Of a DNA stretch of 64,000 bases, positions 51,378-61,956 are shown piece by piece; within the stretch, counting starts at the first letter, position 1; every line of letters begins with the position of its first letter. Source of the DNA: Pseudonocardia sp. CNS-139 (lineage in GTDB: Bacteria > Actinomycetota > Actinomycetes > Mycobacteriales > Pseudonocardiaceae); NCBI GenBank assembly GCA_001942415.1, contig MKJX01000176.1, positions 1 through 64,000 of the forward strand, in the 5' to 3' direction. Position numbers and translations under genes: made by a program. Under the pieces are notes generated by a model. The model saw only the letters and a list, made by a program, of their open reading frames with translations, had not been told where the DNA came from and searched no databases.

Positions 51378-51866
51378 GTGAACGCACGCGGCGTGGTCTT
51401 CGTCCACTCGTCGCCGACTGCGGTCTGTCCGCACGTCGAGTGGGCGATCTCCGGCGTGCTCGGCACCAAGGTCTCGCTGCAGTGGACGCCGCAACCCGCC
51501 GTACCGGGTCAGATGCGCGCCGAGTGCAGCTGGACCGGCCCGGTCGGGAGCGGTGGCGCGCTCGCCGGTGCGCTGCGGGCGTGGCCGATGCTCCGGTTCG
51601 AGGTGACCGAGGAGCCCACCCCCGGCGTCGACGGCGAGCGGTTCTGCCACGTCCCGACGCTGGGCCTGTGGAGCGGGCGCACCAGCGCCAACGGCGACAT
51701 CGTCGTGGGCGAGGACCGGCTGCGCTCGCTCGTGGCGGAGGTCCCGGCCGCGAAGCTGGCGAGCCGGGTGCACGATCTGCTGGGATCGGCATGGGACGAC
51801 GCGCTGGAGCCCTTCCGGCACGCCGGCGACGGGGCGCCGGTGACGCTGCTGCACCAGGTGGGCTGA
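51378..51866 (+). CDS. DUF3145 family protein
   Basis: A 162-residue intact protein with the actinobacterial DUF3145 start NARGVVFVHSSPTAVCPHVEWAISGVLG and later AECSWTGPVGSGGALAGALRAWPMLRFEVTEEPTPGVDGERF. Function unknown. In M. tuberculosis a similar gene lies near the ahpE/aceE/fab region, as here. GTG 51378. AT-richer bases just upstream (51270-51300) look like a promoter. Confidence 0.85.
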   Translation: MNARGVVFVHSSPTAVCPHVEWAISGVLGTKVSLQWTPQPAVPGQMRAECSWTGPVGSGGALAGALRAWPMLRFEVTEEPTPGVDGERFCHVPTLGLWSGRTSANGDIVVGEDRLRSLVAEVPAAKLASRVHDLLGSAWDDALEPFRHAGDGAPVTLLHQVG

Positions 51867-51924
51867 GGCCGCAGGGCGCAGCGCAGCGCACAGCACGGGG
51901 GAGCACGCACGGAGGGGGTACGCG

Positions 51925-52476
51925 GTGAGGCGGTGGGGCACGCCCGCCGTCGCGATCGTGCTGGGGGCGCTGCTCGCGATCGGGGTGGGGATCGCCGTCG
52001 CGACCCGGGACGCCGCGGGGCCCGCGCCGTCCGCGCAGCCGCGCGGGGTGCCGAGGACCGGCGCGGGCGACACCTCCGTGGAGATGAGCGCCGACGCCGC
52101 CGCGCACCCGGCCGGGCTGATCGTGCGCGACCTGCTGCAACGCCACTACGACGCGATCAACGCGCGGGACTACGCCGGCTGGCGCGCCACCGTGGTGCCG
52201 GAGCGCTCGGAGCGGTTCACCGAGCCCGAGTGGCGGGCCGCCTACGCCTCCACCCGCGACGGGACGATCCGCGTCGACCGTATCGACCAGGCCGCCGGCG
52301 GCGAGGACGCCGGGCTGCTCGTGCGCGTCCGGTTCGTCAGCACCCAGGACGTCCAGGACGCGCCGGCCGACCTGCAGGTCCCGCGGATCTGCTGGCGCTC
52401 GACGCTCCCGGTGCGCGGGCTGCCGCCCCTGATCGACGTCACAGGGGCCGGCAGCTCGTTGCGCGAGGCCTGCTGA
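51925..52476 (+). CDS. Exported protein with SnoaL/NTF2-like domain
   Basis: A 183-residue intact protein. A membrane-spanning signal or anchor (GTPAVAIVLGALLAIGVGIAVA) is followed by a linker and LIVRDLLQRHYDAINARDYAGWRATVVPERSERF, a helix pair typical of NTF2-like folds (cone-shaped, small-ligand binding). No catalytic residues are evident. GTG 51925. Ends 19 bases before the convergent fabF stop. Confidence 0.65.
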   Translation: MRRWGTPAVAIVLGALLAIGVGIAVATRDAAGPAPSAQPRGVPRTGAGDTSVEMSADAAAHPAGLIVRDLLQRHYDAINARDYAGWRATVVPERSERFTEPEWRAAYASTRDGTIRVDRIDQAAGGEDAGLLVRVRFVSTQDVQDAPADLQVPRICWRSTLPVRGLPPLIDVTGAGSSLREAC

Positions 52477-52494
52477 AACGGGCGCGCGGCGGGC

Positions 52495-53745
52495 TCAGAC
52501 CCGCGTGAACGTCACGGCGGCGTTGTGCCCGCCGAACCCGAACGAGTCGCACACGGCGGCCGCCAGGTCCATCTTGCGGGGCTCGCCCGCCACGACGTCG
52601 AGCGTGACGCCCGGGTCGAGCTTCTCCAGGTTGAGCGTGGCGGGGATGATGCCCTCCTTGATCGAGAGCAGCGTCACGATGCTCTCGACGGCGCCCGCCG
52701 CGCCCACCATGTGCCCGAGCGCCGACTTCGGGGCCGTCAGCACCGGGTGGTCGCCCAGCGCCTTGCGGACGGCCCGGGTCTCGCCGACGTCGCCGGCCAC
52801 CGTGGAGGTGGCGTGGCAGTTGACGTGCCCGACGTCGGCGGGCTCCAGCCCGGCGTCGCGCACGGACTTCGCGATCGCGCGTGCCTGGCCCTCGCCCTCC
52901 GGCTCGGGGCCGGTGATGTGGTAGGCGTCCGCGGTGAGCGCGGTGCCGGCCAGCCGGCCGAGCACGGTCGCGCCGCGCGCGGCGGCGAAGTCGGCCCGCT
53001 CCAGCACCATCACGCCGGCGCCCTCGGCGAGCACGAACCCGTCCCGGTCCACGTCGAACGGGCGGGAGGCCCGCTCCGGGTCGTCGTTGCGCCGGGACAG
53101 CGTCCTGGCCTGCACGAACCCGGCCACCGTGATGCCGGCGATGCACGCCTCGGCCCCGCCGGCGAGCACGACGTCCACCTCGCCGGCGCGCAGCAGCTTC
53201 ATCGCCCAGTGCAGCGCCTCGGCGCCGGTGGCGCACGCCGACACCGGCGAGTGCACACCTGCGCGGGCCCCGAACTCGATGCCGACCCACGCGGCCGGGC
53301 CGTTGGGCATCAGCATCGGGACGGTGAGCGGCGAGACCTTGCGCAGGCCGGTCCGCTCCAGCAGGTCGTCCTGGGTGAGCAGGGTGGTCACGCCGCCGAT
53401 GCCGGTGCCGATCACCACACCCAGCCGCTCCGGGTCGACCTGCGCGTCGCCCGGCTCGCCGAGCCCGGCCTGCGCCCAGGCCTCCCGCGCGGCGATCATG
53501 GCGACCTGCTCGGCCCGGTCGAGCCGGCGGGCCTCCACCCGCGGCATGACCTCCAGCGGGTCCACCGCGAGCGGTGCGGCGATCTTCACCGGCAGGTCGA
53601 ACTCGTCGACCCACGGGTGGTCGGCCTCGATCCGCCGGACGCCCGAGCGGCCGGCGAGCAGCGCCTCCCAGGTCGACGCGACGTCCCCACCGAGCGGGGT
53701 CGTCGCGCCGGTCCCGGTGACGACGACCTCGACCTGGGAGTTCAT
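52495..53745 (-). CDS. fabF: Beta-ketoacyl-ACP synthase II
   Basis: A 416-residue intact KAS II that elongates acyl-ACP. The catalytic triad is Cys in SPVSACATGAEAL, His in NCHATSTVAGD and His in KSALGHMVGAAG. ATG 53745 (GTG 53748 just before it) is preceded by GAGG. Last gene of a fabD-fabH-acpP-fabF operon as in Streptomyces. Confidence 0.95.
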   Translation of the reverse strand: MNSQVEVVVTGTGATTPLGGDVASTWEALLAGRSGVRRIEADHPWVDEFDLPVKIAAPLAVDPLEVMPRVEARRLDRAEQVAMIAAREAWAQAGLGEPGDAQVDPERLGVVIGTGIGGVTTLLTQDDLLERTGLRKVSPLTVPMLMPNGPAAWVGIEFGARAGVHSPVSACATGAEALHWAMKLLRAGEVDVVLAGGAEACIAGITVAGFVQARTLSRRNDDPERASRPFDVDRDGFVLAEGAGVMVLERADFAAARGATVLGRLAGTALTADAYHITGPEPEGEGQARAIAKSVRDAGLEPADVGHVNCHATSTVAGDVGETRAVRKALGDHPVLTAPKSALGHMVGAAGAVESIVTLLSIKEGIIPATLNLEKLDPGVTLDVVAGEPRKMDLAAAVCDSFGFGGHNAAVTFTRV

Positions 53746-53782
53746 CACAGAGCCTCGCAGCGTTGCGGTCGGTTCGGACGGG

Positions 53783-54025
53783 TCACTGGTTCTTCGCGAT
53801 GTAGTCCACCGCGTCGCCGACCGTCTTCAGCTCGGCCAGCTGGTCGTCCGGGATCTTGACGCCGAACTTGTCCTCGGCCTGCACGGCGATCTCCACCATC
53901 GAGAGCGAGTCGATGTCGAGGTCGTCGACGAAGGACTTCTCGACGGTGACCTCCGGCGGGTCGATCCCGGCGACCTCCTCGACGATCTCGGCGAGCCCGC
54001 TCAGGATCTCGGTGTTGTCGGCCAC
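53783..54025 (-). CDS. acpP: Acyl carrier protein
   Basis: An 80-residue ACP. The phosphopantetheine serine is in DDLDIDSLSMVEI; helix II is acidic (QAEDKFGVKIPDDQ), as needed for docking to Fab enzymes. It carries acyl chains between FabD, FabH and FabF. 38 bases upstream of fabF. Confidence 0.97.
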   Translation of the reverse strand: MADNTEILSGLAEIVEEVAGIDPPEVTVEKSFVDDLDIDSLSMVEIAVQAEDKFGVKIPDDQLAELKTVGDAVDYIAKNQ

Positions 54026-54092
54026 GGTGGTTCTCCTTCGGATGAGGGGCTCGTACTCGGGACTGCAGGAACTTCGGGATCGGTGCGCGATC

Positions 54093-55079
54093 CTAGGGAC
54101 AGACGACGACCTGGCCCGCGTAGGACAGGCCGGCGCCGAAGCCTACGAGCAGCGCGGTGTCGCCCGAGCGCAACCGGCCGTCCGCCCGCATGTGGTCCAT
54201 GGCGAGCGGGATCGAGGCCGACGAGGTGTTGCCGGAGTGGACGATGTCGTCGGCGACGACCATGTCCTCCCGCGCGCCGTGGCTGCGCAGCTTCTTCGCG
54301 ACGGCCTCGATGATGCGCAGGTTGGCCTGGTGCGGCACGAAGACGTCGATGTCGGCCGGGGTGAGCCCGGCCAGCTCGACCGCGCGCAGCGCGACCGGGG
54401 CGATCTGCGTGGTGGCCCACCGGAAGACCGCCTGACCCTCCTGGGTCAGCGCGTGGGTCTCCTCCTTGATGTGGATGGTCTGGGCCATGTCGCCCGCACT
54501 GCCCCAGGCCACCGGGCCGATGCCGACGGCGGCCGGGTCCTGCGCGGCACCGACCACCGCGGCGCCCGCGCCGTCGGCGAAGATGATCGCGGTGGTCCGG
54601 TCCGTCCAGTCCATCCACTCGGAGAGCTTCTCCGCGCCGACGACCAGCACGTTCTTCGCCGACCCGGCGCGCACCAGGTCGGCGGCCGTGCCGAGCGCGA
54701 AGCAGAAGCCCGCGCACGCGGCGTTGAGGTCGAACGCGCCCGGCGCGGCGATCCCGATCCGGTCGGCCGTCTGCGCGGCGGCGTTCGGGATGGGCGTCGG
54801 CATCGTGCAGGTGGCGACGATCACCGTGTCGACGTCGGCCGGGGTGAGCCCGGCGTCCTTCACCGCGCGCGCCCCGGCCTCCGCGGCCATGTCGACGAGC
54901 AGCGTGCCCTCGTCGGCGATGCGGCGTTCGCGGATGCCGACGCGCTCGCGGATCCACTGGTCGTTGGTGTCCATCGTCCGCGCGAGGTCGTCGTTGGTGA
55001 CGACCTTGCCCGGCTGCGAGCTCCCGATCCCGAGGATGCGGGCGCCCGCGACGGACGGAGCGACGTTGAGCCTGGTCAC
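54093..55079 (-). CDS. fabH: Beta-ketoacyl-ACP synthase III
   Basis: A 328-residue intact enzyme that starts fatty-acid synthesis with an acyl-CoA primer. Catalytic Cys is in DLNAACAGFCFAL, His in VPHQANLRII and Asn in VHSGNTSSASIP. GTG 55079 overlaps the fabD stop (GTGA). In branched-chain-fatty-acid actinomycetes it favours isobutyryl- or similar CoA primers; that is inference. Confidence 0.95.
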   Translation of the reverse strand: MTRLNVAPSVAGARILGIGSSQPGKVVTNDDLARTMDTNDQWIRERVGIRERRIADEGTLLVDMAAEAGARAVKDAGLTPADVDTVIVATCTMPTPIPNAAAQTADRIGIAAPGAFDLNAACAGFCFALGTAADLVRAGSAKNVLVVGAEKLSEWMDWTDRTTAIIFADGAGAAVVGAAQDPAAVGIGPVAWGSAGDMAQTIHIKEETHALTQEGQAVFRWATTQIAPVALRAVELAGLTPADIDVFVPHQANLRIIEAVAKKLRSHGAREDMVVADDIVHSGNTSSASIPLAMDHMRADGRLRSGDTALLVGFGAGLSYAGQVVVCP

Positions 55080-56006
55080 GAGTCCACCCCCGCGTGCTCG
55101 GTGATGATGTCGACGGCCTTGTCGAGCTGGTCGGGCGTCTTGAGCGCCAGCGTCGCGGTGCCCTTGAGCTCGCGCTTGACGAGCCCGACGAGCGTGCCCG
55201 CCGGGGGCAGCTCGACCACCGCGGTGACGCCCAGCTCGCGCAGCGTCGCCATGCAGGCGTCCCACCGCACGGGGCGGGTGACCTGCGCGACGAGCCGCTG
55301 CAGCGCCTCGGCGCCGCTCGGGACGACCGACCCGTCGGCGTTGGAGAGCAGCGGGCGGACCGGGTCGGTGACGTCGACGGTCTCCGCGTGCTCGCGCATG
55401 GCGTCCTCGGCGGGGGCCATGAAGCGGGTGTGGAACGCCCCGGCGACCGGCAGCGCGATCACCCGGGTGCCGTCCGGCGGGGTCTCGCCGAGCGCCGCGA
55501 GCGCGGGAGCGGCCCGGCGGCGACGATCTGACCTGCGCCGTTGCGGTTCGCCGGGTCCAGGCCCAGCTCGGCCAGGCGCGCGACGACGGCCTCGGGGTCG
55601 CCGCCGAGCACCGCGCTCATCCCGGTGGGCTCCAGCGCGCACGCGGCGGCCATCTCGCGGCCGCGGACGGCGGCGAGCGCGACGGCCGCGTCGGCCGGCA
55701 GCACGCCGGCGACGGCCGCTGCGGCCAGCTCCCCGACGGAGTGCCCGGCGACGGGCGCGGCGGCCGGCAGGTCCAGGCGCGCGGCCAGCCGGTCGGCGGC
55801 GAGCAGCGCCAGCGCGACGACCAGCGGCTGCGTGACCGCCGTGTCCTTGATCTCGTCGGCGTCGGCCGTGGTGCCGAGGCGGCGCAGGTCGAGCTTCGTG
55901 GCGTCGGACCAGGCGGCCACCGTCTCCTCGGCGGCCGGGTCGTCGAGCCACGGGGCGAGCATGCCGGGCGTCTGGGCCCCTGGCCGGGGGCGAGAAGTGC
56001 GATCAC
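55076..56006 (-). CDS. fabD: Malonyl-CoA:ACP transacylase (two breaks)
   Basis: About 310 residues. GTG 56006 gives MIALLAPGQG; one base is missing in the G/C run near 55975, after which AQTPGMLAPWLDDP continues. The Ser nucleophile is in AGHSVGELAAAA and the His in VAGAFHTRFMAPA. A second break near 55515 separates GQIVAAGPL from PALAALGETPPDGTRV. It loads malonyl groups on ACP. First gene of the fab operon; regulated by the fasR-like gene upstream. Confidence 0.9.
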
Positions 56007-56181
56007 TGCTCTTTCACCGGGGTCGTCACGGAGGGAAAGGCAACACCGGCGGGCGTGGTCCGCGGGATGCCGAAACGCACGAACCGTACGTGCGGGCTTT
56101 GGAGGGTTCCCCCAAGCCGGTGCGTTCGCTCCTCCGCACGGTCCACGTCGTGTCCTCCGTCGGTTGTAGGGTTTCCGCAGC

Positions 56182-57413
56182 TCACGCCGGTTCTGCCAGG
56201 CCGCGGTCGGTGCCCAGTCTGGCCGCCACGAGCGCCGTGCGCAGCACCAGGGAGTCGCGCGGGTCGGCCGGGTTGCGCGCGGTGAGGTCGCTCACCCGCC
56301 GCAGCCGGTAGCGCACCGTGTTCGGGTGCACGAAGAGCGCGCGGGCGCACGCCTCCAGCGCGCCGCCGCCCTCCAGGTAGGTGGCGAGCGTGTGCAGCAG
56401 CTCCCCGCCGGCCGTCTCCAGCGGTGTGACGACCGTCTCGACGAGCCGCCGGTGCGCGGTCGCGTCGCCGGCGAGCGCGCGTTCGGGGAGGAGGTCGTCG
56501 GCGGCCACCGGCCGCGGCGCACCCGGCCAGCCCGGGGCCGCGCGCAGCCCGGAGAGCGCGTCGCGGGCGCTGCAGTGCGCGGACGCGAGGTCGTCGGCGA
56601 CCGGGCCGAGCACGACGGGACCGGGGCCGAAGCGGTCCAGCAGCGGGCCGATGCCGCCGTGCCCGGCGCCGTGCCCGGCGCCGTGCTCGGGACCGGCGGC
56701 GGGCTCCGAGAGCAGCAGGATCAGCCGGTTGCCCTGCACGCCGACCAGCACGGACCGGCCGGCCCGCACGGCGTGGCGGCGCAGCTCGCCGAGCATCTCG
56801 GCCTGCGTGCCGGTGGGCGTGCCGACGACCACCCGGACCGCGGCCGCCGGGTCCCAGCCCAGCGCGGCGGCCCGGGAGACGAGCGCGTCCTCGGTGCCGC
56901 CGTCGGCCCGCGGGCCGCGCACGACGGCGTCGACGACCAGCGCCTCCAGCCGGGCGTCCCACGCGCCGCGGGTCTCGGCCGCGCCCGCGTACACGCTGGC
57001 GGCGGCGAACGCGATCTCCCGGCCGAACCGCAGCACGGCCTCGACGAGCGCGTGCCGCTCGGCCTCGTCGGCGGCGAGCGGCGGCAGGTGGCGCTCGAAG
57101 ACGTCGGTGGCGATGCGCACCAGGTCGACGGTCTGGCGCAGGCTGAGACGCCGCGCGAGGTCGCGGGCGCGATGCGGAACGCCTCGGCCGTGAGCCGGAT
57201 CGACGTGCCGCGCTCGCCGAGCCAGGCCACGAAGTTGGCCACGCCGGTCTGCGTGACCAGCAGGATGCCGGCCCGCTGGTCGGCGGGCAGCCGCGCGAAC
57301 CACGGCAGGTGCTGCTCCATGGCCACCAGGCACGCCGAGGCCAGGTCTCCCGCGGCCCGCTCCAACGTGCGCAGCGTGGCGGGGGAGACGGCGATCGGAG
57401 TCGTTCCCGTCAC
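56182..57413 (-). CDS. fasR: PucR-type activator of the fab operon (one break)
   Basis: About 410 residues. The C-terminal HTH is CARALFVHPNTVRYRLRRVSDLTARNPADPRDSLVLRTALVA, and a GGDEF-like middle domain has SVLVGVQGNRLILLLSEP. A one-base break near 57165 lies between TAEAFRIAP and RDLARRLSLRQTVDLV. Position upstream of fabD and next to aceE matches Streptomyces fasR (an activator of fabD-fabH-acpP-fabF) and M. tuberculosis Rv2242. The symbol rests on synteny. GTG 57413. Confidence 0.85.
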
Positions 57414-57776
57414 CGCACCTGCCCTGTCGTCACGCAGGCAGCATGACACGCCCGGGGCAACCCCCGTGCGAGGCCGTCCGGCCCGCCGGTGTCACACTGC
57501 ACGCGGCACGCACCCGGTACGCGGGGCCGTGCGGGACCCGGACCGGGCTTGCGGAGTGCGTCTGCGGGCACGACGAACCAGACCTGGCAGGCCGAGAGGG
57601 CCCGCCAGGCCCGGGCTGCGTCGTCGGCGCCACGGGGCGGCGGGGAGGCCGGTTCCGATGGCGGAGGCGAGTGCACCGCGCTTCGACGCTGCGGTACGGG
57701 GTGCACCGGTGCGAAGAGCCCTGCAGATGAGCTCCGAACGGTTCCGCTGACTACCGGCCGCGCCGGCAGCGCGGGG
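57414..57776. other. Gap without a convincing gene
   Basis: A 363-base gap between the fasR-like start and the cold-shock gene stop. Open frames on both strands are Arg/Gly/Cys-rich without codon bias. It should hold the fasR-like promoter. GGCCGCGCC near 57760 could be part of a weak csp terminator. Nothing else seen. Confidence 0.5.
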
Positions 57777-57983
57777 TCAGCCGAGCGGCGTGACCTTGGT
57801 GGCCTGCGGACCCTTCTGGCCCTGCTCGATGTCGAACGACACGCGCTGGCCCTCGTCGAGGCTCTTGTAGCCGTTGGTCTGGATCGCGGAGTAGTGCACG
57901 AAGACGTCCGCGCCACCACCGTCGGGAGCGAGGAAGCCGTAGCCCTTCTCGCTGTTGAACCACTTGACGGTGCCCTCTGCCAT
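57777..57983 (-). CDS. Cold-shock protein
   Basis: A 68-residue OB-fold RNA chaperone with both RNP motifs: [19 protein letters not shown] and [11 protein letters not shown]. It melts mRNA structure. The unusually long leader (about 270 bases to the aceE terminator) contains a 6-bp dyad at 58185-58201 and could be regulatory, as for other csp genes. Confidence 0.95.
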   Translation of the reverse strand: MAEGTVKWFNSEKGYGFLAPDGGGADVFVHYSAIQTNGYKSLDEGQRVSFDIEQGQKGPQATKVTPLG

Positions 57984-58184
57984 TCCTGCTCTCCTCGTAC
58001 CTGGTGCGGGAGCACTCGCCCCCGGAATCGCGCCGCCTGGCCGCTACGGTCCGCGCCCCGGTCGGGACACCGTTCGCGATCACCCGCGGCCGGCGTCGCG
58101 CCGGAGCGTATCGTGTTCGGGCGCCGCTGCCGAGAGCGAATGACCTGTGTGTTTGCCGGAGTTGCGGCTTCCCGCACCATCTGT

Positions 58185-58201
58185 CATGTCTGATTGACAT
58201 G
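58185..58201. promoter_or_regulatory. CATGTC-N5-GACATG dyad in the csp upstream region
   Basis: CATGTC (58185-58190) and GACATG (58196-58201) are perfect complements with a 5-base AT-rich spacer, in the locally AT-rich stretch about 200 bases upstream of the cold-shock start. Promoter or operator candidate. Confidence 0.45.
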
Positions 58202-58260
58202 TTCGGCCGTACGCACACCCTGTGACGGCGCTCGCCTGAACGGGCGTTCCACACATGAGT

Positions 58261-58307
58261 GAGCGCGACCGGGCGGGACACGGAGGGTGTCCCGCCCGGC
58301 CGCGCTC
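58261..58307 (-). terminator. 21-bp-stem terminator of aceE
   Basis: Arms at 58261-58281 and 58287-58307 pair over 21 positions with a single mismatch (A against G at the eighth position), loop GGAGG. It starts 16 bases past the aceE stop. Core of the stem: CCGGGCGGGACAC and GTGTCCCGCCCGG. Confidence 0.92.
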
Positions 58308-58322
58308 GGCCGGGCTCCTCGC

Positions 58323-61135
58323 TCAGGCGACGCCGCTGTCGGTGGTCTGCGGACCGGCCGCCTGCGGGTCGTCGATCTTGTACTTGGCCGCGGCCTCCGC
58401 CACCGCGTGCCGCGACACCTCGCCGCGGTCGGCGAGCGTCCCGAGCGCGGCCACGGTGACCGACTCGGCGTCCACGTTGAAGTGCCGCCGGACGGCCGGG
58501 CGGGTGCGGACAGGCCGAACCCGTCGGTGCCCAGGCTCGTGAACGGGGCCGGCACCCACTGCCGCACCAGGTCGGGCAGCGCCCGCATCCAGTCCGACAC
58601 CGCGACCACCGGGCTGCCGCTCTCGCCGAGCACCCGCGTGACGTACGGGACCTGCGGCGGCGCCTCCGGGTGCAGCAGGTTGTGGCGCTCGCACGCCACC
58701 CCGTCGCGGCGCAGCTCGCCCCACGACGTCACCGACCACACCTCGCGCCGACGCCCCACTGCTGCGCCAGCATGTCGCGGGCCCGCAGCGCCCACGGCAC
58801 GGCGACGCCGGACGCGAGCAGCCGCACCTGCGGCCCGTCCGGCAGCGCGCTCGGGGCGTACCGGTAGATGCCCTTGAGCAGGCCGTCGACGTCCAGCCCG
58901 GCCGGCTCGGCCGGCTGCACGTACGGCTCGTTGTAGACGGTGAGGTAGTAGATCAGGTCCTCGCCGCCCAGCGTGCCGTCCGGGCCGGCCTCGCCGTACA
59001 TGCGGCGCAGGCCGTCCTTGACGATGTGCGCCACCTCGTACGAGAACGCCGGGTCGTACGCCGCGACCGCGGGGTTCGTCGCCGCCAGCAGCAGCGAGTG
59101 GCCGTCGTTGTGCTGCAGGCCCTCGCCCGTGAGCGTGGTGCGCCCGGCCGTCGCCCCGACGAGGAACCCGCGGGCCATCTGGTCGGCCGCGGCCCAGATC
59201 GAGTCGCCGGTGCGCTGGAACCCGAACATCGAGTAGAAGACGTACACCGGGATCATCGGCTGGCCGTGCGTCGCGTACGACGTGCCGGCCGCCGTGAACG
59301 ACCCGACGGACCCGGCCTCGTTGATCCCCTCGTGCAGCAGCTGGCCCTGCTCGCTCTCGCGGTAGGCGAGCATCAGCGAGGCGTCCACCGAGGTGTACTG
59401 CTGCCCGTTCGGGTTGTAGATCTTCTGGGTCGGGAACATCGAGTCCATGCCGAACGTGCGGGCCTCGTCCGGGATGACCGGGACGAACCGGCCGCCGACC
59501 TCGGGGTCCTTCACCAGCTCGCGCAGCAGCCGGACGAACGCCATCGTCGTGGCGACCTCCTGCTTGCCCGAGCCCTTGCGCACGACGTCGTAGACCTTGC
59601 GCCGGGCAGCACGAGCGCCTTGGCCCTCGACCGCCGCGACGGCACCGGCCCGCCCAGCTGGCGGCGGCGCTCCCGCATGTACTCGATCGCCGGGTCCTCG
59701 GGGCCCGGGTGGTAGTACGGAGGCAGGTAGGGGTTGGCCTCCAGCTGCGCGTCGGTGATCGGGATGCGCTGCTCGTCGCGGAACTGCTTGAGGTCGCTCA
59801 GGCTCAGCTTCTTCATCTGGTGGGTCGCGTTGCGCCCGGCGAAGCTCGGCCCGACGCCGTACCCCTTGATCGTCTTCGCGAGGATCACGGTGGGCTGGCC
59901 GTGGTGCTCCAGCGCCGCCGCGTAGGCCGCGTACACCTTCCGGTAGTCGTGGCCGCCGCGCTTGAGGTTCCAGATGTCCGCGTCCGACATCGGCTCGACC
60001 AGCGCCTTCGTGCGCGGGTCGCGGCCGAAGAAGTGGTCGCGGACGTAGCCGCCGTCGTTGGCCTTGTACGTCTGGTAGTCGCCGTCCGGGGTGACGTTCA
60101 TCAGGTTGACGAGCGCCCCGTCGCGGTCGGCGTGCAGGAGCGCGTCCCACTCCCGGCCCCAGATGACCTTGATGACGTTCCAGCCGGCGCCCCGGAAGAA
60201 CGCCTCCAGCTCCTGGATGATCTTGCCGTTGCCGCGGACCGGCCCGTCGAGGCGCTGCAGGTTGCAGTTCACCACGAAGGTGAGGTTGTCCAGGCCCTCC
60301 GTGGCCGCGATGTGGATGAGCCCGCGCGACTCCGGCTCGTCCATCTCGCCGTCGCCCAGGAACGCCCATACCCGCTGGTCGGAGGTGTCGGAGAAGCCGC
60401 GGTCGCCCAGGTAGCGGTTGAACCGCGCCTGCATGATCGCGTTCATCGGGCCGAGGCCCATCGAGACCGTGGGGAACTCCCAGAAGTCCGGCATCAGCCG
60501 CGGGTGCGGGTACGACGGCAAGCCGTGGCCCGGGCCGCCGTGCGACAGCTCCTGGCGGAACCCGTCCAGGCGGTCCTCGGAGAGCCGTCCCTCGAGGAAC
60601 GCGCGGGCGAGATGCCGGGGGAGGCGTGGCCCTGGATGTAGACCTGGTCACCCCCGCCCGGGTGGTCCTTGCCCCGGAAGAAGTGGTTGAAGCCCACCTC
60701 GTAGAGCGTCGCCGAGGAGGCGTACGACGAGATGTGGCCGCCCACCGAGATGCCCGGGCGCTGCGCGCGGTGCACCGTCATGGCGGCGTTCCAGCGGATC
60801 CAGCGGCGGTACGCGCGTTCCGTCTCCTCGTCGCCCGGGAACCACGGCTCCCGGTCGGTGGGGATGGTGTTGACGTAGTCCGTGCTGGTCAGGGCGGGGA
60901 CGCCGACGTGGCGCTCCCGTGCGCGCTGGAGCATGCGCAGCATGAGGTAGCGGGCCCGCTGCTGGCCTGCGGCGTCCAGCACCGCGTCGAAGGAGTCGAG
61001 CCACTCGGCCGTCTCCTCGGGGTCGATGTCGGGCAGGTGCGCCGCGAGACCGTCGCGGATGACGTGCACGCGGCGCGGCCCGGCGCCCGGCTCCCCGGAA
61101 CGGGGGCCGGCGCCGTCTGTGGTCTGGCCGGTCAA
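58323..61135 (-). CDS. aceE: Pyruvate dehydrogenase E1 (homodimeric, AceE; several breaks)
   Basis: About 937 residues. The TPP motif is [14 protein letters not shown]...[14 protein letters not shown]-terminal [31 protein letters not shown] and C-terminal [28 protein letters not shown] match mycobacterial AceE almost word for word. Breaks lie near 60610, 59605, 58745 and 58510. TTG 61135 is chosen: GGGAG is five bases upstream and it gives [10 protein letters not shown], although ATG 61183 is also open. It decarboxylates pyruvate and passes acetyl to E2, feeding the fab operon next door. Confidence 0.93.
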
Positions 61136-61329
61136 GGGATCTCCCTGCGTGGCTCGATGCTTGGGGGTGGAAGCCCGGGTCATCCCCTATCGTGCCCCTC
61201 GATGCTCGATCTCGTAACGAGTGGTTGCGCGCCGGACAGTCGTCGTGTTCGGATTCCGCAACCGATGGCGGGCCCGCGCTGGGTACCACCGGGTTGGCGA
61301 GACGGAACACAGAGGAAAGAGGTACAGGC

Positions 61330-61767
61330 GTGGTCGCCGCGGATGATGCCGGGCGTGCGTCCGACATCGCGGGCAAGCTCGGCGTCGAGTCGGGCATGGT
61401 CGTCCAGGAGCTCGGGTGGGACGAGGACGTCGACGAGACGGTCCGCGACGCCGTCGAGGAGAGAGCCGGCGACGAGCTCCTCGACGAGGAGGCCGACGAC
61501 GTCGTCGACGTGGTCCTCATGTGGTGGCGCGACGGCGACGGCGACCTGGTCGACGCGCTGATCAACGCGATCGGGCCACTCGCCGACAGCGGCGTGATCT
61601 GGGTGCTCACCCCCAAGACCGGACGGCCGGGGCACGTCGAGCCCAGCGAGATCGCCGAGGCCGCCCCGACGGCCGGGCTCGCGCAGACCTCCAACATCAC
61701 GGTGAGCGAGAGCTGGGTCGGCTCCCGGCTCGTGGCCCCGAAGGCAGCGGCGAAGTCCCGCCGGTGA
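61330..61767 (+). CDS. DUF3052 family protein (Rv2240c-like)
   Basis: A 145-residue intact protein: AADDAGRASDIAGKLGVESGMVVQELGWDEDVDETVRDAVE and VDVVLMWWRDGDGDLVDALINAIGPLADSGVIWVLTPKTGRPGHVEPSEI. Small acidic cytosolic protein of unknown function found divergent from aceE in actinobacteria (Rv2240c). GTG 61330 with AAGAGG upstream. Confidence 0.9.
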   Translation: MVAADDAGRASDIAGKLGVESGMVVQELGWDEDVDETVRDAVEERAGDELLDEEADDVVDVVLMWWRDGDGDLVDALINAIGPLADSGVIWVLTPKTGRPGHVEPSEIAEAAPTAGLAQTSNITVSESWVGSRLVAPKAAAKSRR

Positions 61768-61956
61768 CGGTCGCCACGCCCCGGCGGCCCGGCCGCGCCA
61801 CGCGGTTCCGCCGGGGCCTGCGCGGACCGGGTGCCCCGTCCGGGGAGGTTGGTGCGGGAATCGGGCGGCTGGGCCGTCGAGTTCCGTGGCGAACCTTCCC
61901 GGACGGGGCACTAGGCTCGTCGGGACGACATCGCTCGATCCGAGGAGATCACGACC

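Noticed and set aside
57443..57730. 95-codon plus-strand frame upstream of the fasR-like gene
   Set aside because: Cys/Arg/Gly-rich, no ribosome site, no codon bias; probably the promoter region.
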